Shown: positions 8,237 through 17,014, numbered from the stretch's first letter. The stretch: 64,000 nt of DNA from Moraxellaceae bacterium (GCA_030646295.1 JAUSND010000027.1:1-64000), one strand, 5' to 3'. Numbers and translations are program-made. The notes: generated from the sequence alone by a model not told the origin.

Positions 8237-9997
8237 TTACAGGCCATGCTCATTGAGGTGAAGCAGGAATTCGTCGGGGCTTTTCTCGCCAACCAGTCTT
8301 GCTGAGACAATTTCTTGTCCGTCGGGGCCAAAGAACAGCATGGCGGGTGGACCAAAGAGCGTGAAGCGCTTGAGCAGTTCGCGATCATCCCGGTTGTTGG
8401 CGGTAATGTCTGCCTGGATCAGATGAAGCTTGCCCAGTCTCTCGGCAATGCGTGCCTCGCGGAACACCTGGCGCTCCATGACCTTGCAGCTGACACACCA
8501 GTCTGCATAGAAGTCCAGCATGACGGCCTGTCCCCGGGCGCTGGCTGCAGCGATTTCCCTGTCTACATCCGCAGTATTGCGTACAGGCACGAACGGGGTG
8601 GGTTGGGCGCTGGCGGTGCGGCTGTCAAAGCGGGCCAGTGGTTTGAGCGGATCATCTCCGCCACTGGCTGCACCGATCATCAGGGCAGCCCCGTAGAAGA
8701 GGGCTGCGATTGACATGCCCCGGATGGTGAGGCCAAGACCGTTGCGATTGTGGCCGATGCGCCACAGCCACAGGCCGGCGGCGGCTGTGATGACGGCATA
8801 GATGGCCAGGGCGACGGGTGCGGGCAACAGACGGGTGATCAGTTCCCCGGCGACAAACAGCAGGGCAAACCCGAAGAAGGTTTTGACTTCCTCCATCCAG
8901 GCGCCCGTCTTTGGCAGCAGTCGCCCTTCGGTTGCTCCCAGAATCAGCAGGGGGACCCCCATGCCCAGTGCGAGCAGGAACAGGGCGCTGGCGCCGTAGA
9001 CGGCATCGCCGGTGCTGGAGATGTGCAGCAGGATGCCGGCGAGAGGGGCTGACACGCAGGGTGAGACCACCAGTGCGGAAAATACGCCCATGAGCCAGCT
9101 GCCAAAGAGTGCGCCGCCGCGTTGGCGCCGGCTGAGCGCATCAACATGTGCATGCAGGGCCTGTGGCAGGCGAAGCTCGAAAAGGCCGAACAGGCTGAGT
9201 GCCAGTGCCACAAAGAAGGCGGCAAAAAGCCCGATGATGACGGGGTGCTGGAACCAGAGTGGCAGATTGGCTTGTGCCCCGAGCAGCCCGACCAGGGCGC
9301 CGGTCAGGGCATAGGTAGTGGCGACACCGGTGACATAGGACAGTGCCAGCAGGAATCCGCGCAGGCTGGAGCTGGTGTGCTGGCGGGCGATGATGCCGGC
9401 CAGAATGGGCAGCATGGGGAGCACACACGGTGTAAAGGCCAGCAGCAGGCCGGCACCCAGCATCAGCCAGAGACTGGTCCGGACACTGGCTTCTTGCGGA
9501 GTGACTGAGGGGATGGGTGAAGCAGCAGGAGTGATGGGGGGGGGCGCGCGTGAATCGGCGACTTTCCCATACCTGAGCTCGCTATTCTGTGGTGGATAGC
9601 ACAGTCCTGCATCCGCACATCCCTGCCAAACAACCTTTAGTCGACCGTGACCTTGAAGTCGAATGTTAACAAACACACTCTCATGAAAGACGCGGACGCG
9701 GCCAAAACTTGGATCGTCCTTCCACTCACCCTCAAGTGAAAACACCGGTTCTTCTGCTTTCAACGAGCCATCAAGGGGTTCAAAGCGGAAGCGGTCCTTG
9801 TAGAGGTAGTGCCCGGGTGCGACCAGAAACTCAAGGCGCAGGCCGTCGGGCTCTTCGCTATCGACAAGGCGAAAGGCTTCTTCGGCCGGCAGGAAGGTCT
9901 GGCTGTTTCCTGGCAGAAGCTTTTTAAGCTCGGCCTGTGCTGATGCAGAAAGCACAAGCATCAGCAGGCAGAGAAGGGCGCGGAGGGAGGGGGGCAT
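8237..9997 (-). CDS. dsbD: Thiol:disulfide interchange protein DsbD
   Basis: Carries electrons from cytoplasmic thioredoxin across the inner membrane to periplasmic thiol proteins. 586 residues with all three parts: signal peptide (ends around ASAQA), an N-terminal alpha domain with the Cys pair in CADAGLCYPP, a membrane domain of about eight helices from ~170 to 450 with Cys residues in TPCVLPMLP and SPCVSAPLAG, and a C-terminal thioredoxin-like domain with WCVSCK. It is the first gene of the dsbD-yqcC-cotH-like operon. A 14-base palindrome lies 13 bases ahead of the start codon. Confidence 0.96.
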   Translation of the reverse strand: MPPSLRALLCLLMLVLSASAQAELKKLLPGNSQTFLPAEEAFRLVDSEEPDGLRLEFLVAPGHYLYKDRFRFEPLDGSLKAEEPVFSLEGEWKDDPSFGRVRVFHESVFVNIRLQGHGRLKVVWQGCADAGLCYPPQNSELRYGKVADSRAPPPITPAASPIPSVTPQEASVRTSLWLMLGAGLLLAFTPCVLPMLPILAGIIARQHTSSSLRGFLLALSYVTGVATTYALTGALVGLLGAQANLPLWFQHPVIIGLFAAFFVALALSLFGLFELRLPQALHAHVDALSRRQRGGALFGSWLMGVFSALVVSPCVSAPLAGILLHISSTGDAVYGASALFLLALGMGVPLLILGATEGRLLPKTGAWMEEVKTFFGFALLFVAGELITRLLPAPVALAIYAVITAAAGLWLWRIGHNRNGLGLTIRGMSIAALFYGAALMIGAASGGDDPLKPLARFDSRTASAQPTPFVPVRNTADVDREIAAASARGQAVMLDFYADWCVSCKVMERQVFREARIAERLGKLHLIQADITANNRDDRELLKRFTLFGPPAMLFFGPDGQEIVSARLVGEKSPDEFLLHLNEHGL

Positions 9998-10009
9998 GGC
10001 CAGACGTCA

Positions 10010-10023
10010 CTCAGTATACTGAG
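10010..10023. repeat. 14-base perfect palindrome upstream of dsbD
   Basis: CTCAGTATACTGAG, a gapless palindrome 13 bases before the dsbD ATG. It contains TATACT on both strands, so it may be an operator overlapping a -10 element. I see no good -35 at the right distance. Confidence 0.5.
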
Positions 10024-10058
10024 CGGTGATTGTCCCGCGAGGCAGGGGCTGGCTACAA

Positions 10059-10090
10059 GAACCGGGGTTGTCGCTTTTTGTGAACCGGGG
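10059..10090 (+). repeat. Direct repeat GAACCGGGG, period 23
   Basis: GAACCGGGG at 10059-10067 and again at 10082-10090, in the gap between divergent dsbD and the secreted-protein gene. Short, so chance is possible. Confidence 0.3.
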
Positions 10091-10227
10091 AGGCACAGAC
10101 ACGGTCTGGTATCTACACTGCGTAAGAGCAAGACAGTTACAAAACACGGATACGGTCGTCCTGGAGCTGAGGGTAAGGGTAGTCAGGGACGAGTCGGATA
10201 CAAAAAATGAAAGTCCGGAGGTAACTC

Positions 10228-11034
10228 ATGGTGTTGAAAAGACTTGCTGGGGCATGCTGCGCGATCCTGCTGATGACCGGTAGTGTGTTCTCGTGGGCAG
10301 CGGCTGATGCCAGGCTGACAGTCCGTGAACTTTATGATTGCGCCATTCATCAGCACGAGATGCTGACGGCATATCACCTGTATGCCTCGGACCCCAAGGA
10401 TCGCACGCTGAATGCTGATTTTCAGGCGACCCGTCAGCTATCGACCAGTTGTGCGGTGCGTGCCGGGGATGCCCTGGCGGCAGCGGGTCTTGCCGCGCAA
10501 GCCGCCGAAGTCCGGTTACTGAAAGACAATTTGGCCCAGAGTGCCCAGTACAATTCAGACAGTATTGCCAAGTCAGGGGTACCTGAAAATGCAGTTGTGG
10601 CCGAGATGGTGATGCATGAGCTGAAACTCGTGGCGACGCTAACGCAGTCAGCCAAGGATTTGCAGGTTTCTGCCAAGCTCAAGGAAGTCGCCGAGGCACG
10701 GCAGGCCCGCGAGTTGGCTATCCTGATCATGTATGCGGATGCACGCTATGTTGAGCGTACGACGGAGGTTTATCACCGGGATGACAGCGCCGAGCCCACT
10801 ATTGACCAGCTGGGAATCAATTTTTACAACGGCCTTTCCAAGTTGCGTGCCAGCAAACGTTTGACTGCTGAGCAGAAAAAGCTGCTGGATAATGTGAATA
10901 CCCGTTACCGCTTCATTAATGGCTCTTTGAGCAACTACAACAAGGATACTGTGCCTTTTACGGTTAACCGGCATGCCCGTTCGATGGTGACGTTACTGAA
11001 TCAGGTTGCAAATGGCCTTGATGGCATAAAATAA
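10228..11034 (+). CDS. Secreted protein of unknown function
   Basis: 268 residues; I do not recognise the family. Residues 1-28 form a signal peptide (basic start MVLKR, hydrophobic AILLMTGSVFSW, cleavage after AAA), so the product is probably periplasmic. The rest is predicted mainly helical (LTVRELYDCAIHQHEML, AAEVRLLKDNLAQSA, KLKEVAEARQARELAIL), with only a few Cys (in YDCA and TSCAV, after the signal). GGAGG lies 7 bases before the ATG. Divergent from dsbD and followed by its own terminator, so it is a single-gene unit. Confidence 0.75.
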   Translation: MVLKRLAGACCAILLMTGSVFSWAAADARLTVRELYDCAIHQHEMLTAYHLYASDPKDRTLNADFQATRQLSTSCAVRAGDALAAAGLAAQAAEVRLLKDNLAQSAQYNSDSIAKSGVPENAVVAEMVMHELKLVATLTQSAKDLQVSAKLKEVAEARQARELAILIMYADARYVERTTEVYHRDDSAEPTIDQLGINFYNGLSKLRASKRLTAEQKKLLDNVNTRYRFINGSLSNYNKDTVPFTVNRHARSMVTLLNQVANGLDGIK

Positions 11035-11051
11035 TCGTCATGGTTCATGCG

Positions 11052-11080
11052 GAAAAGCCGGTTTGAAAGCCGGCTTTTTC
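11052..11080 (+). terminator. Terminator after the secreted-protein gene
   Basis: GAAAAGCCGG, a short loop, CCGGCTTTTTC. It lies about 20 bases past the stop at 11034. Confidence 0.88.
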
Positions 11081-11125
11081 ATGCCCCGGTTTTGATCAGT
11101 CTGAAAAAGGCAATGGAGAAAACAC

Positions 11126-11935
11126 ATGCAAATGAATGCAGCACGAATAGTTGGCGGGATTGTTGCGCTATTGCTGGCAGTCTGGATTTTCAATCCGTTT
11201 GTCATCATCGGCCCGGGTGAGCGCGGGGTGGTGATGAACTTCGGTGCGGTGCAGAAGGACATCATGGGGGAGGGGCTGCATCTGCGTATTCCGATCATGC
11301 AGCGGGTGGTGGTCATGGATGTGAAGGTGCAAAAAGGGGAGGGGCAGGGCGATGCGGCCTCCAAGGATCTGCAGCAGGTAACCACCAACGTCGCCATCAA
11401 TTACCATCTGGACCCGATGCGGGTTGGCGAGACCTTTCAGACGGTGGGTACGCTGGCTGCAGTGGGTGACCGCATCATCCTGCCGGCGGTACAGGAGTCG
11501 GTGAAAGCGGCGACGGCGTTGTATACGGCCGAGGAGCTGGTGTCCCGGCGTCAGGAAGTGCGTGACATGATCCGTAACCTGTTGCGCGAGCGGCTGGCGC
11601 ACCACGGGGTGATTGTTGACGAGTTTTCTATCGTCAATTTTGCGTTCTCGCAGGAGTTCAGCAATGCCATTGAGGCCAAAACCACGGCGGAGCAGCTCAA
11701 GCTGAAAGCCGAGCGTGATCTGGACCGTATCCGCATCGAAGCCGAGCAGAAGATCAGCAGTGCCAAGGCGGAGGCCGAAGCGTTGCGCCTGCAGAAGGAA
11801 ATTGTGACCGAGAACCTGATCAAGCTGCGCGAGATCGAGATGCAGCAGAAGGCAATCGACAAATGGGATGGCCGGCTGCCTCAGGTCACCGGGGGTGCCA
11901 TGCCCTTCATCGACATAAAGCCTGACGTACGTTGA
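11126..11935 (+). CDS. SPFH/prohibitin-family membrane protein
   Basis: 269 residues. One N-terminal membrane helix (about 8-30, IVGGIVALLLAVWIF) is followed by the SPFH/PHB domain beginning GPGERGVVMNFGAV and including LHLRIPI. A coiled-coil region rich in Lys, Glu and Ala (about 185-245: TTAEQLKLKAERDLDRI...) follows. Proteins of this type (prohibitins, HflC, HflK) form rings on the inner membrane that scaffold proteases or other proteins. The start GPGERGVV.. and missing protease partner fit prohibitin better than HflC. GGAGA lies 10 bases before the ATG. It is flanked by terminators on both sides and seems monocistronic. Confidence 0.88.
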   Translation: MQMNAARIVGGIVALLLAVWIFNPFVIIGPGERGVVMNFGAVQKDIMGEGLHLRIPIMQRVVVMDVKVQKGEGQGDAASKDLQQVTTNVAINYHLDPMRVGETFQTVGTLAAVGDRIILPAVQESVKAATALYTAEELVSRRQEVRDMIRNLLRERLAHHGVIVDEFSIVNFAFSQEFSNAIEAKTTAEQLKLKAERDLDRIRIEAEQKISSAKAEAEALRLQKEIVTENLIKLREIEMQQKAIDKWDGRLPQVTGGAMPFIDIKPDVR

Positions 11936-12017
11936 TGGCATGTGCACAGCCGTTGTTCATCGAGTCAGGATGGTGCCGCGCTGTGGAATCGCTGTTGTGT
12001 CGTAATCACTGAAAGCA

Positions 12018-12040
12018 AAAGGGGCCTTCGGGCCCCTTTC
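12018..12040. terminator. Bidirectional terminator between prohibitin and moaA
   Basis: AAAGGGGCC-TTCG-GGCCCCTTTC, a UUCG tetraloop hairpin followed by TTG on the plus strand and TTTTGC on the minus strand. It lies between convergent genes. Confidence 0.85.
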
Positions 12041-12069
12041 TTGTTTCGCGGCAATCGCGGATGTTCTCC

Positions 12070-13056
12070 TTATCCGCCTGTCATGTTCATGAAGCGTACG
12101 ATCTGCGGCGGCTCATCCAGCACAAAGTGGTGGCGCTCGGGCTTTTGCGGCAGGGTTGCCTGAATGGCTTCCTGCAGTTGCTGGAGATTACCGGGATGTG
12201 CGCGCAGGATTGTGCGCAGGTCAGCTCCGTGCCCGTTGCCCAGGCAGAGCAGCAGGCGGCCGCTGGCAGTCACCCTGACGCGGTTGCAACTGCCGCAGAA
12301 GTTATTGCTGTGCGGCGAGATCACACCGATGCGTATGCCGCTGTCTGCCATGCGGTAATAGCGTGCTGGTCCGCCGGTGTTGTCGGTACTTGGTAACAGG
12401 GCATGCCTCTGCCCGATGGTTTCCAGTATCTCGGCACTGGGGACAAAACTTCTGGCGCGATCATGCTCGTCGATGACTCCCAGTGGCATTTCTTCGATAA
12501 AGGCAAGGTCCAGCTGCTCATGGCGGGCGAAACTCACCAGGTCAATGACTTCGTCATCGTTGCGTCCGCGCAGGATCACGCTGTTCAGTTTTATGCGGCG
12601 GAAGCCGGCCTCTCTGGCTGCGGCGATACCGGCCAGCACGTCCTCAAGCCGGCCTGTACGCGTCAGCTCGCGGAACCGCTCAGGGCGAAGGCTGTCGAGG
12701 CTGATGTTGATACGGTCAAGGCCGGCCACTTTCAACGGATGGGCGAACTGTGCGAGACGCGCACCGTTGGTGGTGAGGGTCAGCTCATCCAGGCCGGGCA
12801 GCGTTGACAGGCGTGCAACCAGATCAACGAGACCGGTGCGCACCAGAGGCTCGCCACCGGTGAGCCGGATCTTGCGTATGCCCAGTGCAACAAAAGCTTC
12901 TGCGACAGTGGCGAGTTCCTCAAGCGACAGCACTTCGCTGCGAGGCAGGAACTGCATGTCCTCTGCCATGCAGTAGACGCAGCGGAAGTCGCAACGGTCG
13001 GTCACGGACAGGCGCAGATAGGTGATCTGTCGTCCCATGCCATCGATCAGGGCCAT
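12070..13056 (-). CDS. moaA: GTP 3',8-cyclase MoaA
   Basis: Radical SAM enzyme that starts molybdenum cofactor synthesis by turning GTP into 3',8-cyclo-GTP. 328 residues. The N-terminal SAM-binding cluster is C22, C26, C29 (CDFRCVYC); TGGEPLVR follows; the C-terminal substrate-side cluster is in [11 protein letters not shown]...CLGNG. The family ends in GG, as here (MTGG). It starts 22 bases after the ferredoxin stop, making it the last gene of the thioesterase/Mo-oxidoreductase/ferredoxin operon. No other moa or moe gene is in the window. Confidence 0.97.
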   Translation of the reverse strand: MALIDGMGRQITYLRLSVTDRCDFRCVYCMAEDMQFLPRSEVLSLEELATVAEAFVALGIRKIRLTGGEPLVRTGLVDLVARLSTLPGLDELTLTTNGARLAQFAHPLKVAGLDRINISLDSLRPERFRELTRTGRLEDVLAGIAAAREAGFRRIKLNSVILRGRNDDEVIDLVSFARHEQLDLAFIEEMPLGVIDEHDRARSFVPSAEILETIGQRHALLPSTDNTGGPARYYRMADSGIRIGVISPHSNNFCGSCNRVRVTASGRLLLCLGNGHGADLRTILRAHPGNLQQLQEAIQATLPQKPERHHFVLDEPPQIVRFMNMTGG

Positions 13057-13077
13057 GCGGTTGTGCTCCGGGTGCGC

Positions 13078-13416
13078 TCAGGCGCCGTTGCGATCCAGTT
13101 GTGCGAGTTTGCCCTTCACGCCTGCCCACTCGGCATGGTCGTCAGGAGCTGGTTTCCTTGCGACGATGCGTGTCCAGTCCGGGTGCTGTGACAGCTCGGC
13201 ATTGAGCGCAATGAAGCCGTGCTGGTCCGTCGGTACCTCATCCTCGGCGCGGATGGCATCAACGGGACACTCCGGCTCGCAGAGCGCGCAGTCGATGCAT
13301 TCCTCGGGATTGATGACGAGAAAATTGGGGCCTTCGTAGAAGCAGTCGACAGGGCAGACCTCTACACAGTCAGTGTGCTTGCAGCGGATGCACTCTTCCA
13401 TCACGACGAAGGTCAT
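13078..13416 (-). CDS. fdxA: 7Fe-type ferredoxin, FdxA-like
   Basis: 112 residues. Two cluster motifs: [14 protein letters not shown] (Cys for a 3Fe-4S or 4Fe-4S cluster) and [12 protein letters not shown] (4Fe-4S), followed by a C-terminal extension of about 55 residues as in FdxA/Azotobacter ferredoxin I. A small soluble electron carrier. The ATG overlaps the stop of the molybdo-oxidoreductase gene by four bases (ATGA), which implies coupled translation and makes it the likely electron partner of that enzyme. Confidence 0.93.
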   Translation of the reverse strand: MTFVVMEECIRCKHTDCVEVCPVDCFYEGPNFLVINPEECIDCALCEPECPVDAIRAEDEVPTDQHGFIALNAELSQHPDWTRIVARKPAPDDHAEWAGVKGKLAQLDRNGA

Positions 13417-15695
13417 GCCGGGATCTCCTGCGCCATGTCAGTGCGCTTGCGAATGTGGACGGGAACGTACTTGTGGTAGGGCGTGCGTGAGAGCGGGTCG
13501 CAGTGTGCACGGTCGGTCAGGCGATTGATTTCGGGGCCGATGGGTGCGCTGTCACGGATGCGCTGGCCATAGCCATGCGGCAGGCTGACCATGCCGCGAC
13601 GCATGCCGTCATCAAATTCCACGACGACGTCGACTTCACCGCGCGCCGATGCGCAAATGGCGCCATCACCTTCGCCGAGATCAAGTGCAGCGGCATCCTC
13701 GGGATGAATGCGCAGGGCACCATGCGGATCGACCTTGCGCCAGGCCGGAACGCGGTAGATCTGGTTGGCGTTGTAACTGCGGCGTTCACCGGCGGCGAGA
13801 ATGAAAGGATGGTCCTGGCCCGGCAGGATTTCACCGGACAGTGCCTCCCATTCCGCAAACATCTCCGGGATGGCCAGGTGCACGCGGCGGTCCTCGGTTT
13901 TCAGCAGGCTCCAGACGTCTTCAAAGTTGTTGACGCTGATAAGCGTGCCCTCGCGTTTGTCGAGGATGGCACGGAACAGTGCCACCCCCTGGGTAAGACG
14001 GTTGCCGACATGGCCGGCGCGGCGCACGGCTTCGCCATGCTGATTGGCAAACCGGATGCACAGAGGCAGCAGCGGCGCACCTGCTGCCATGCCAGCAGGC
14101 AGGGTGGGGCCCAGGGTGCGGTAGAGGATGGAGGGAGCATACGCGGCCAGCTTCTTGTTACGTAGAAGCATGGCTGCGAATGCGGCCAGGTAACCGGCAT
14201 GTGCAGTGGCTGCCGGCTCGTGGCGCGCGATGCGGGATAACAGCGGGAATCGCCTGGGCAGTACCCCCATCTTCTCCAGCAAGCGGGTGTAGAGTTCAGG
14301 CTCCGGCAGCGAATCCCCCTGTGGTGTGAACAGCGGATGGCGCAAGTGAAAGAAGTTGGCCGGGAATTCCAGGTTGAAGCCGGTGGCCTCGCACTTCTCG
14401 AACTGTGACGCGGCGGGCAACACGTAATGCGCCATGCGAGCGGTCTCGGTCATGGCCACGTCGACCACGACCATCAGTTCCAGTGAAGCAAAGGCCTCGC
14501 CGAGAGCTGTGGTGTCCGGCCAGGTCAGAATGGGGTTGCAGCTGTCGGTGAATACGGCGCGAATACGGCGCTCACCAGCCTTGAGGATTTCGTCCGGCAG
14601 GATGTTGGGCGGAAAGATGCCGGAGATAGGGAACATGTCGTGGTAAGCGGTGCGCTTGATGCGGGGCTTGCGTTCGTCGGTGTCGCTGAGGATGGGCAGT
14701 AATGACGTGTGCAGGTTGTTGCCGCCCTGTTTTGCGAAATTCCCGGTGACCAGATAGAGCAGCTTTTCCAGATAACCGTTGAGCGTGGTGTGCAGTGTGT
14801 GCTGGATGCCAAGGTCGATGCGCACGCAGCCGCGTTTGGCCTGCGCGAAGCCACGCGCCACGCGTTCGACATCGGCCAGCGGCACATCGGCGCGGTCGAC
14901 GTAGTCTTCAATGGGGATGGTGCGCAGATGCTGCTCGATGGCCTCGAAGCCGGTGCAGTGCCGCGCCAGGAACGCGCGGTCATGTAGGTTCTCGCGCACG
15001 ATAATGGCGAGGATGGCGCTCATCAGAAAGGCATCGGTGCCCGGGCGTACCTGCAGGTGGATGTCCGCCTGTTTGGCGGTTTCGGTGCGGCGCGGATCGA
15101 TCACCACCAGAGTACGTCCGCTGTCTTTCCTGAGTTCGCGCAGGGTATCGCGTGCGTTCGGAATGCCGTGTGACTGGAACGGATTGCAGCCGATGAACAG
15201 CAGGTAATCGGCGTGCTCCACGTCCTCGGTGGTGTGGCAGATCTGGCTGCCGAAGAGGCGGCCGTTGAGCCAGAAGTCCCCGGTCTTTTCCTGTCCCAGC
15301 GAGTTGTAGTTGTTGCGGCTGCGCATGGCGGCACGCAGTTGGCCGCCGCCATAGGCACCCCCCAGATGGTTGCCCTGGCCACCGCCACCAAGGAAGGCAA
15401 AAGCATCGCCGCCATGCTGGTCGCGGATGCTAATCAGGCGGCGCGCGATGTCGTCGAGTGCTTCGTCCCAGCTGACTGCCACAAAGCTGCCGTCGGGCTG
15501 GCGCTTCAAGGGGTGAGTCAGGCGATCGGCATGCTGCTGGTAATGTTCGAGGCGGGCGGCCTTCTGGCAGATGTAGCCTTTGGAAACAGGATGATCCTCG
15601 TCACCGCGAATACGGATGAAGTTGCCGTTGTCGATCTCGACTGTCAGCCCGCAGTTGCGCGAGCAGAGGATACAGGCGGTTTTTTCCGTGGTCAT
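13413..15695 (-). CDS. Molybdopterin-dependent oxidoreductase of unknown substrate
   Basis: 760 residues, of the bis-MGD (DMSO reductase/formate dehydrogenase) superfamily. An N-terminal 4Fe-4S site is formed by C8, C11, C15 and C43, with Lys after the last Cys (CQKA). Further family blocks: [40 protein letters not shown], and a C-terminal molydopterin-dinucleotide-binding domain ([22 protein letters not shown]). There is no Tat signal, so it is cytoplasmic. Between residues 44 and 152 there is no Cys, so the usual Cys or Sec ligand of formate dehydrogenase or NapA is absent; [13 protein letters not shown] (128-140) occupies that place. Start at 15695 has AAGGAG 7 bases upstream; a longer start at 15719 overlaps the thioesterase stop. 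Substrate cannot be inferred. Confidence 0.88.
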   Translation of the reverse strand: MTTEKTACILCSRNCGLTVEIDNGNFIRIRGDEDHPVSKGYICQKAARLEHYQQHADRLTHPLKRQPDGSFVAVSWDEALDDIARRLISIRDQHGGDAFAFLGGGGQGNHLGGAYGGGQLRAAMRSRNNYNSLGQEKTGDFWLNGRLFGSQICHTTEDVEHADYLLFIGCNPFQSHGIPNARDTLRELRKDSGRTLVVIDPRRTETAKQADIHLQVRPGTDAFLMSAILAIIVRENLHDRAFLARHCTGFEAIEQHLRTIPIEDYVDRADVPLADVERVARGFAQAKRGCVRIDLGIQHTLHTTLNGYLEKLLYLVTGNFAKQGGNNLHTSLLPILSDTDERKPRIKRTAYHDMFPISGIFPPNILPDEILKAGERRIRAVFTDSCNPILTWPDTTALGEAFASLELMVVVDVAMTETARMAHYVLPAASQFEKCEATGFNLEFPANFFHLRHPLFTPQGDSLPEPELYTRLLEKMGVLPRRFPLLSRIARHEPAATAHAGYLAAFAAMLLRNKKLAAYAPSILYRTLGPTLPAGMAAGAPLLPLCIRFANQHGEAVRRAGHVGNRLTQGVALFRAILDKREGTLISVNNFEDVWSLLKTEDRRVHLAIPEMFAEWEALSGEILPGQDHPFILAAGERRSYNANQIYRVPAWRKVDPHGALRIHPEDAAALDLGEGDGAICASARGEVDVVVEFDDGMRRGMVSLPHGYGQRIRDSAPIGPEINRLTDRAHCDPLSRTPYHKYVPVHIRKRTDMAQEIPA

Positions 15696-15715
15696 GGCAG
15701 CGCTCCTTGCAGGAT

Positions 15716-16162
15716 TCATGTTGAGGCCTCGGGACGCAGGATCAGGCAGGTGGTGGTGCCATGGGCAATGAGCTTGCCGCTCTGGTTGCGAATCGTGCCC
15801 TCGGCCACGCCCATGCGCCTGGACAGGTGCACGACGCGAGCCTCGGCAATGACCTCTTCATCCATGGGCAAGGGCGCGAGCATCTTTACGGCAAGGTCAA
15901 CCGTGCCGTAGCCGATACCCGCCTCCAGTTCGCTGAAAACAGCATTGCCGAGTACAGAGTCCAGCACGGTGGCAAAAAAGCCGCCATGCACGCCACCCGC
16001 CGGATTCAAATGGCGCTTGTCCGCCTTTGCCGTGAATTTCACGAAGCCTTTGCCAATCTCGATCACCTGCATCGGCATGGTCTCGGCGATGGAGGGCATG
16101 GGCAGCTTGCCGGCAAGGATGGCTTGCAGGACTTCGAGGCCGGTCATGGAGGTGGGGGTCAT
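15716..16162 (-). CDS. PaaI-family hotdog thioesterase
   Basis: 148 residues. Hotdog fold; the active-site helix region reads LNPAGGVHGGFFATVLDSVLGNAVF, with HGG and the acidic Asp of LDSV, and the end GKLIAHGTTTCLIL is typical. It should hydrolyse acyl- or aryl-CoA esters in the cytoplasm. The start at 16162 (MTPTSMTG) follows CAGGAG by six bases; a longer frame to 16195 has no such site. First gene of the operon with the molybdo-oxidoreductase, ferredoxin and moaA, and divergent from an HxlR-type regulator. Only about 30% of its residues look shared with the thioesterase at 3070, so the two are paralogues of different role. Confidence 0.85.
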   Translation of the reverse strand: MTPTSMTGLEVLQAILAGKLPMPSIAETMPMQVIEIGKGFVKFTAKADKRHLNPAGGVHGGFFATVLDSVLGNAVFSELEAGIGYGTVDLAVKMLAPLPMDEEVIAEARVVHLSRRMGVAEGTIRNQSGKLIAHGTTTCLILRPEAST

Positions 16163-16188
16163 CGGAAACTCCTGGTGTGCAGATGATC

Positions 16189-16236
16189 TGAACAACGTTC
16201 ACTTTCTGGATGCAGAGTAAGTTCCAAAAAAGAACT
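16189..16236. promoter_or_regulatory. Two inverted repeats of a GAAC/GTTC half-site in the divergent gap
   Basis: TGAAC-AAC-GTTCA at 16189-16201 and AGTTC, seven bases, GAACT at 16220-16236. Both use the same half-site, in opposite order, within the 128-base gap between the thioesterase operon and the HxlR-type regulator. These are candidate operators for that regulator. Confidence 0.45.
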
Positions 16237-16290
16237 CGTCAAGTCGCCGGAATGTCGATAAAATGACCAGACGGTTTTCCGGAGAACATC

Positions 16291-16761
16291 ATGAAGTGGC
16301 AAAACGTAGGGGAGATGCCCTGCTCGATAGCGCGCAGCCTGTCCATTCTGGGCGATCGCTGGACGCTGCTCATCCTGCGTAATGCCTTTCTGGCCATGCG
16401 CCGCTTCGATGACTTCCAGGCCAGTCTCGGCGTTACCCGCCATGTCCTGGCTGATCGGCTTAAACGTCTGGTCGAAGCCGGAGTGCTGAGAAAAGAGCCG
16501 TATCAGGACAATCCTCCCCGGTACGAATACCGCCTGACCGAGAGGGGGCGCGAGCTGTACCCCGTGCTGCTCGCGCTCACGACCTGGGGCGACAAATGGC
16601 TTGATGAAGGAAAGGGGGCTCCTCTGGAGTATGTCCACCAGTCCTGCGGCCACAAGTTCACCCCGGTGACTGTCTGTTCGGAGTGCCGCGAGCCGGTGTT
16701 GCCTCGCGACGTCACGCCGGTGGCGGGTCCGGGTCTGGCTGCCGCTTCCGCAGAGATGTAG
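16291..16761 (+). CDS. HxlR-family transcriptional regulator
   Basis: 156 residues. The winged helix-turn-helix of the HxlR group fills the first ~105: [26 protein letters not shown] (helix with the WTLLILR signature), [28 protein letters not shown] (recognition helix) and the wing [15 protein letters not shown]-terminal tail contains CGHKF...CSECREPV, a possible metal or redox site. HxlR proteins often sense aldehydes, quinones or redox state through Cys residues. Divergent from the molybdo-oxidoreductase operon, which it probably controls. Confidence 0.9.
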   Translation: MKWQNVGEMPCSIARSLSILGDRWTLLILRNAFLAMRRFDDFQASLGVTRHVLADRLKRLVEAGVLRKEPYQDNPPRYEYRLTERGRELYPVLLALTTWGDKWLDEGKGAPLEYVHQSCGHKFTPVTVCSECREPVLPRDVTPVAGPGLAAASAEM

Positions 16762-16847
16762 TGTCGCGGACTGGCTCTGCCGGGTGATCGTGCTCCTGCC
16801 GGTTCATGGTCGGTACAGCAGGCGTGGCCATTCGGTCACAGAAAACG

Positions 16848-16876
16848 TTAACAAATGCCGTCCGGATGCATACACT
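16848..16876 (+). promoter_or_regulatory. Predicted fadBA promoter
   Basis: TTAACA (16848-16853), a 17-base spacer, TACACT (16871-16876). The predicted start, near 16883, gives a leader of about 130 bases. Confidence 0.55.
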
Positions 16877-16942
16877 TGGGCACCCTGTGCACCCCCCGCT
16901 CGCCTGCCTGACAGGTCTGCCGGGCCCCACAGTGCGCCGCGG

Positions 16943-16992
16943 CGGCCGGCTGCCCCGTTCCCCAGGGGGTCATCGGCCGGCTGCCACGTTCC
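16943..16992 (+). repeat. 19-base direct repeat in the fadBA leader
   Basis: CGGCCGGCTGCC-C-CGTTCC at 16943-16961 and CGGCCGGCTGCC-A-CGTTCC at 16974-16992: 18 of 19 bases agree, start-to-start distance 31. The second copy ends 8 bases before the ACGGAG ribosome-binding site of fadB. Confidence 0.7.
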
Positions 16993-17014
16993 TATCCATA
17001 ACGGAGATCACACA

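Noticed and set aside
16784-17014. N-terminal extension of fadB to 16784
   Set aside because: FadB family proteins begin near [10 protein letters not shown]; the extension is Pro/Arg/Cys-rich and holds the promoter and the direct repeat.
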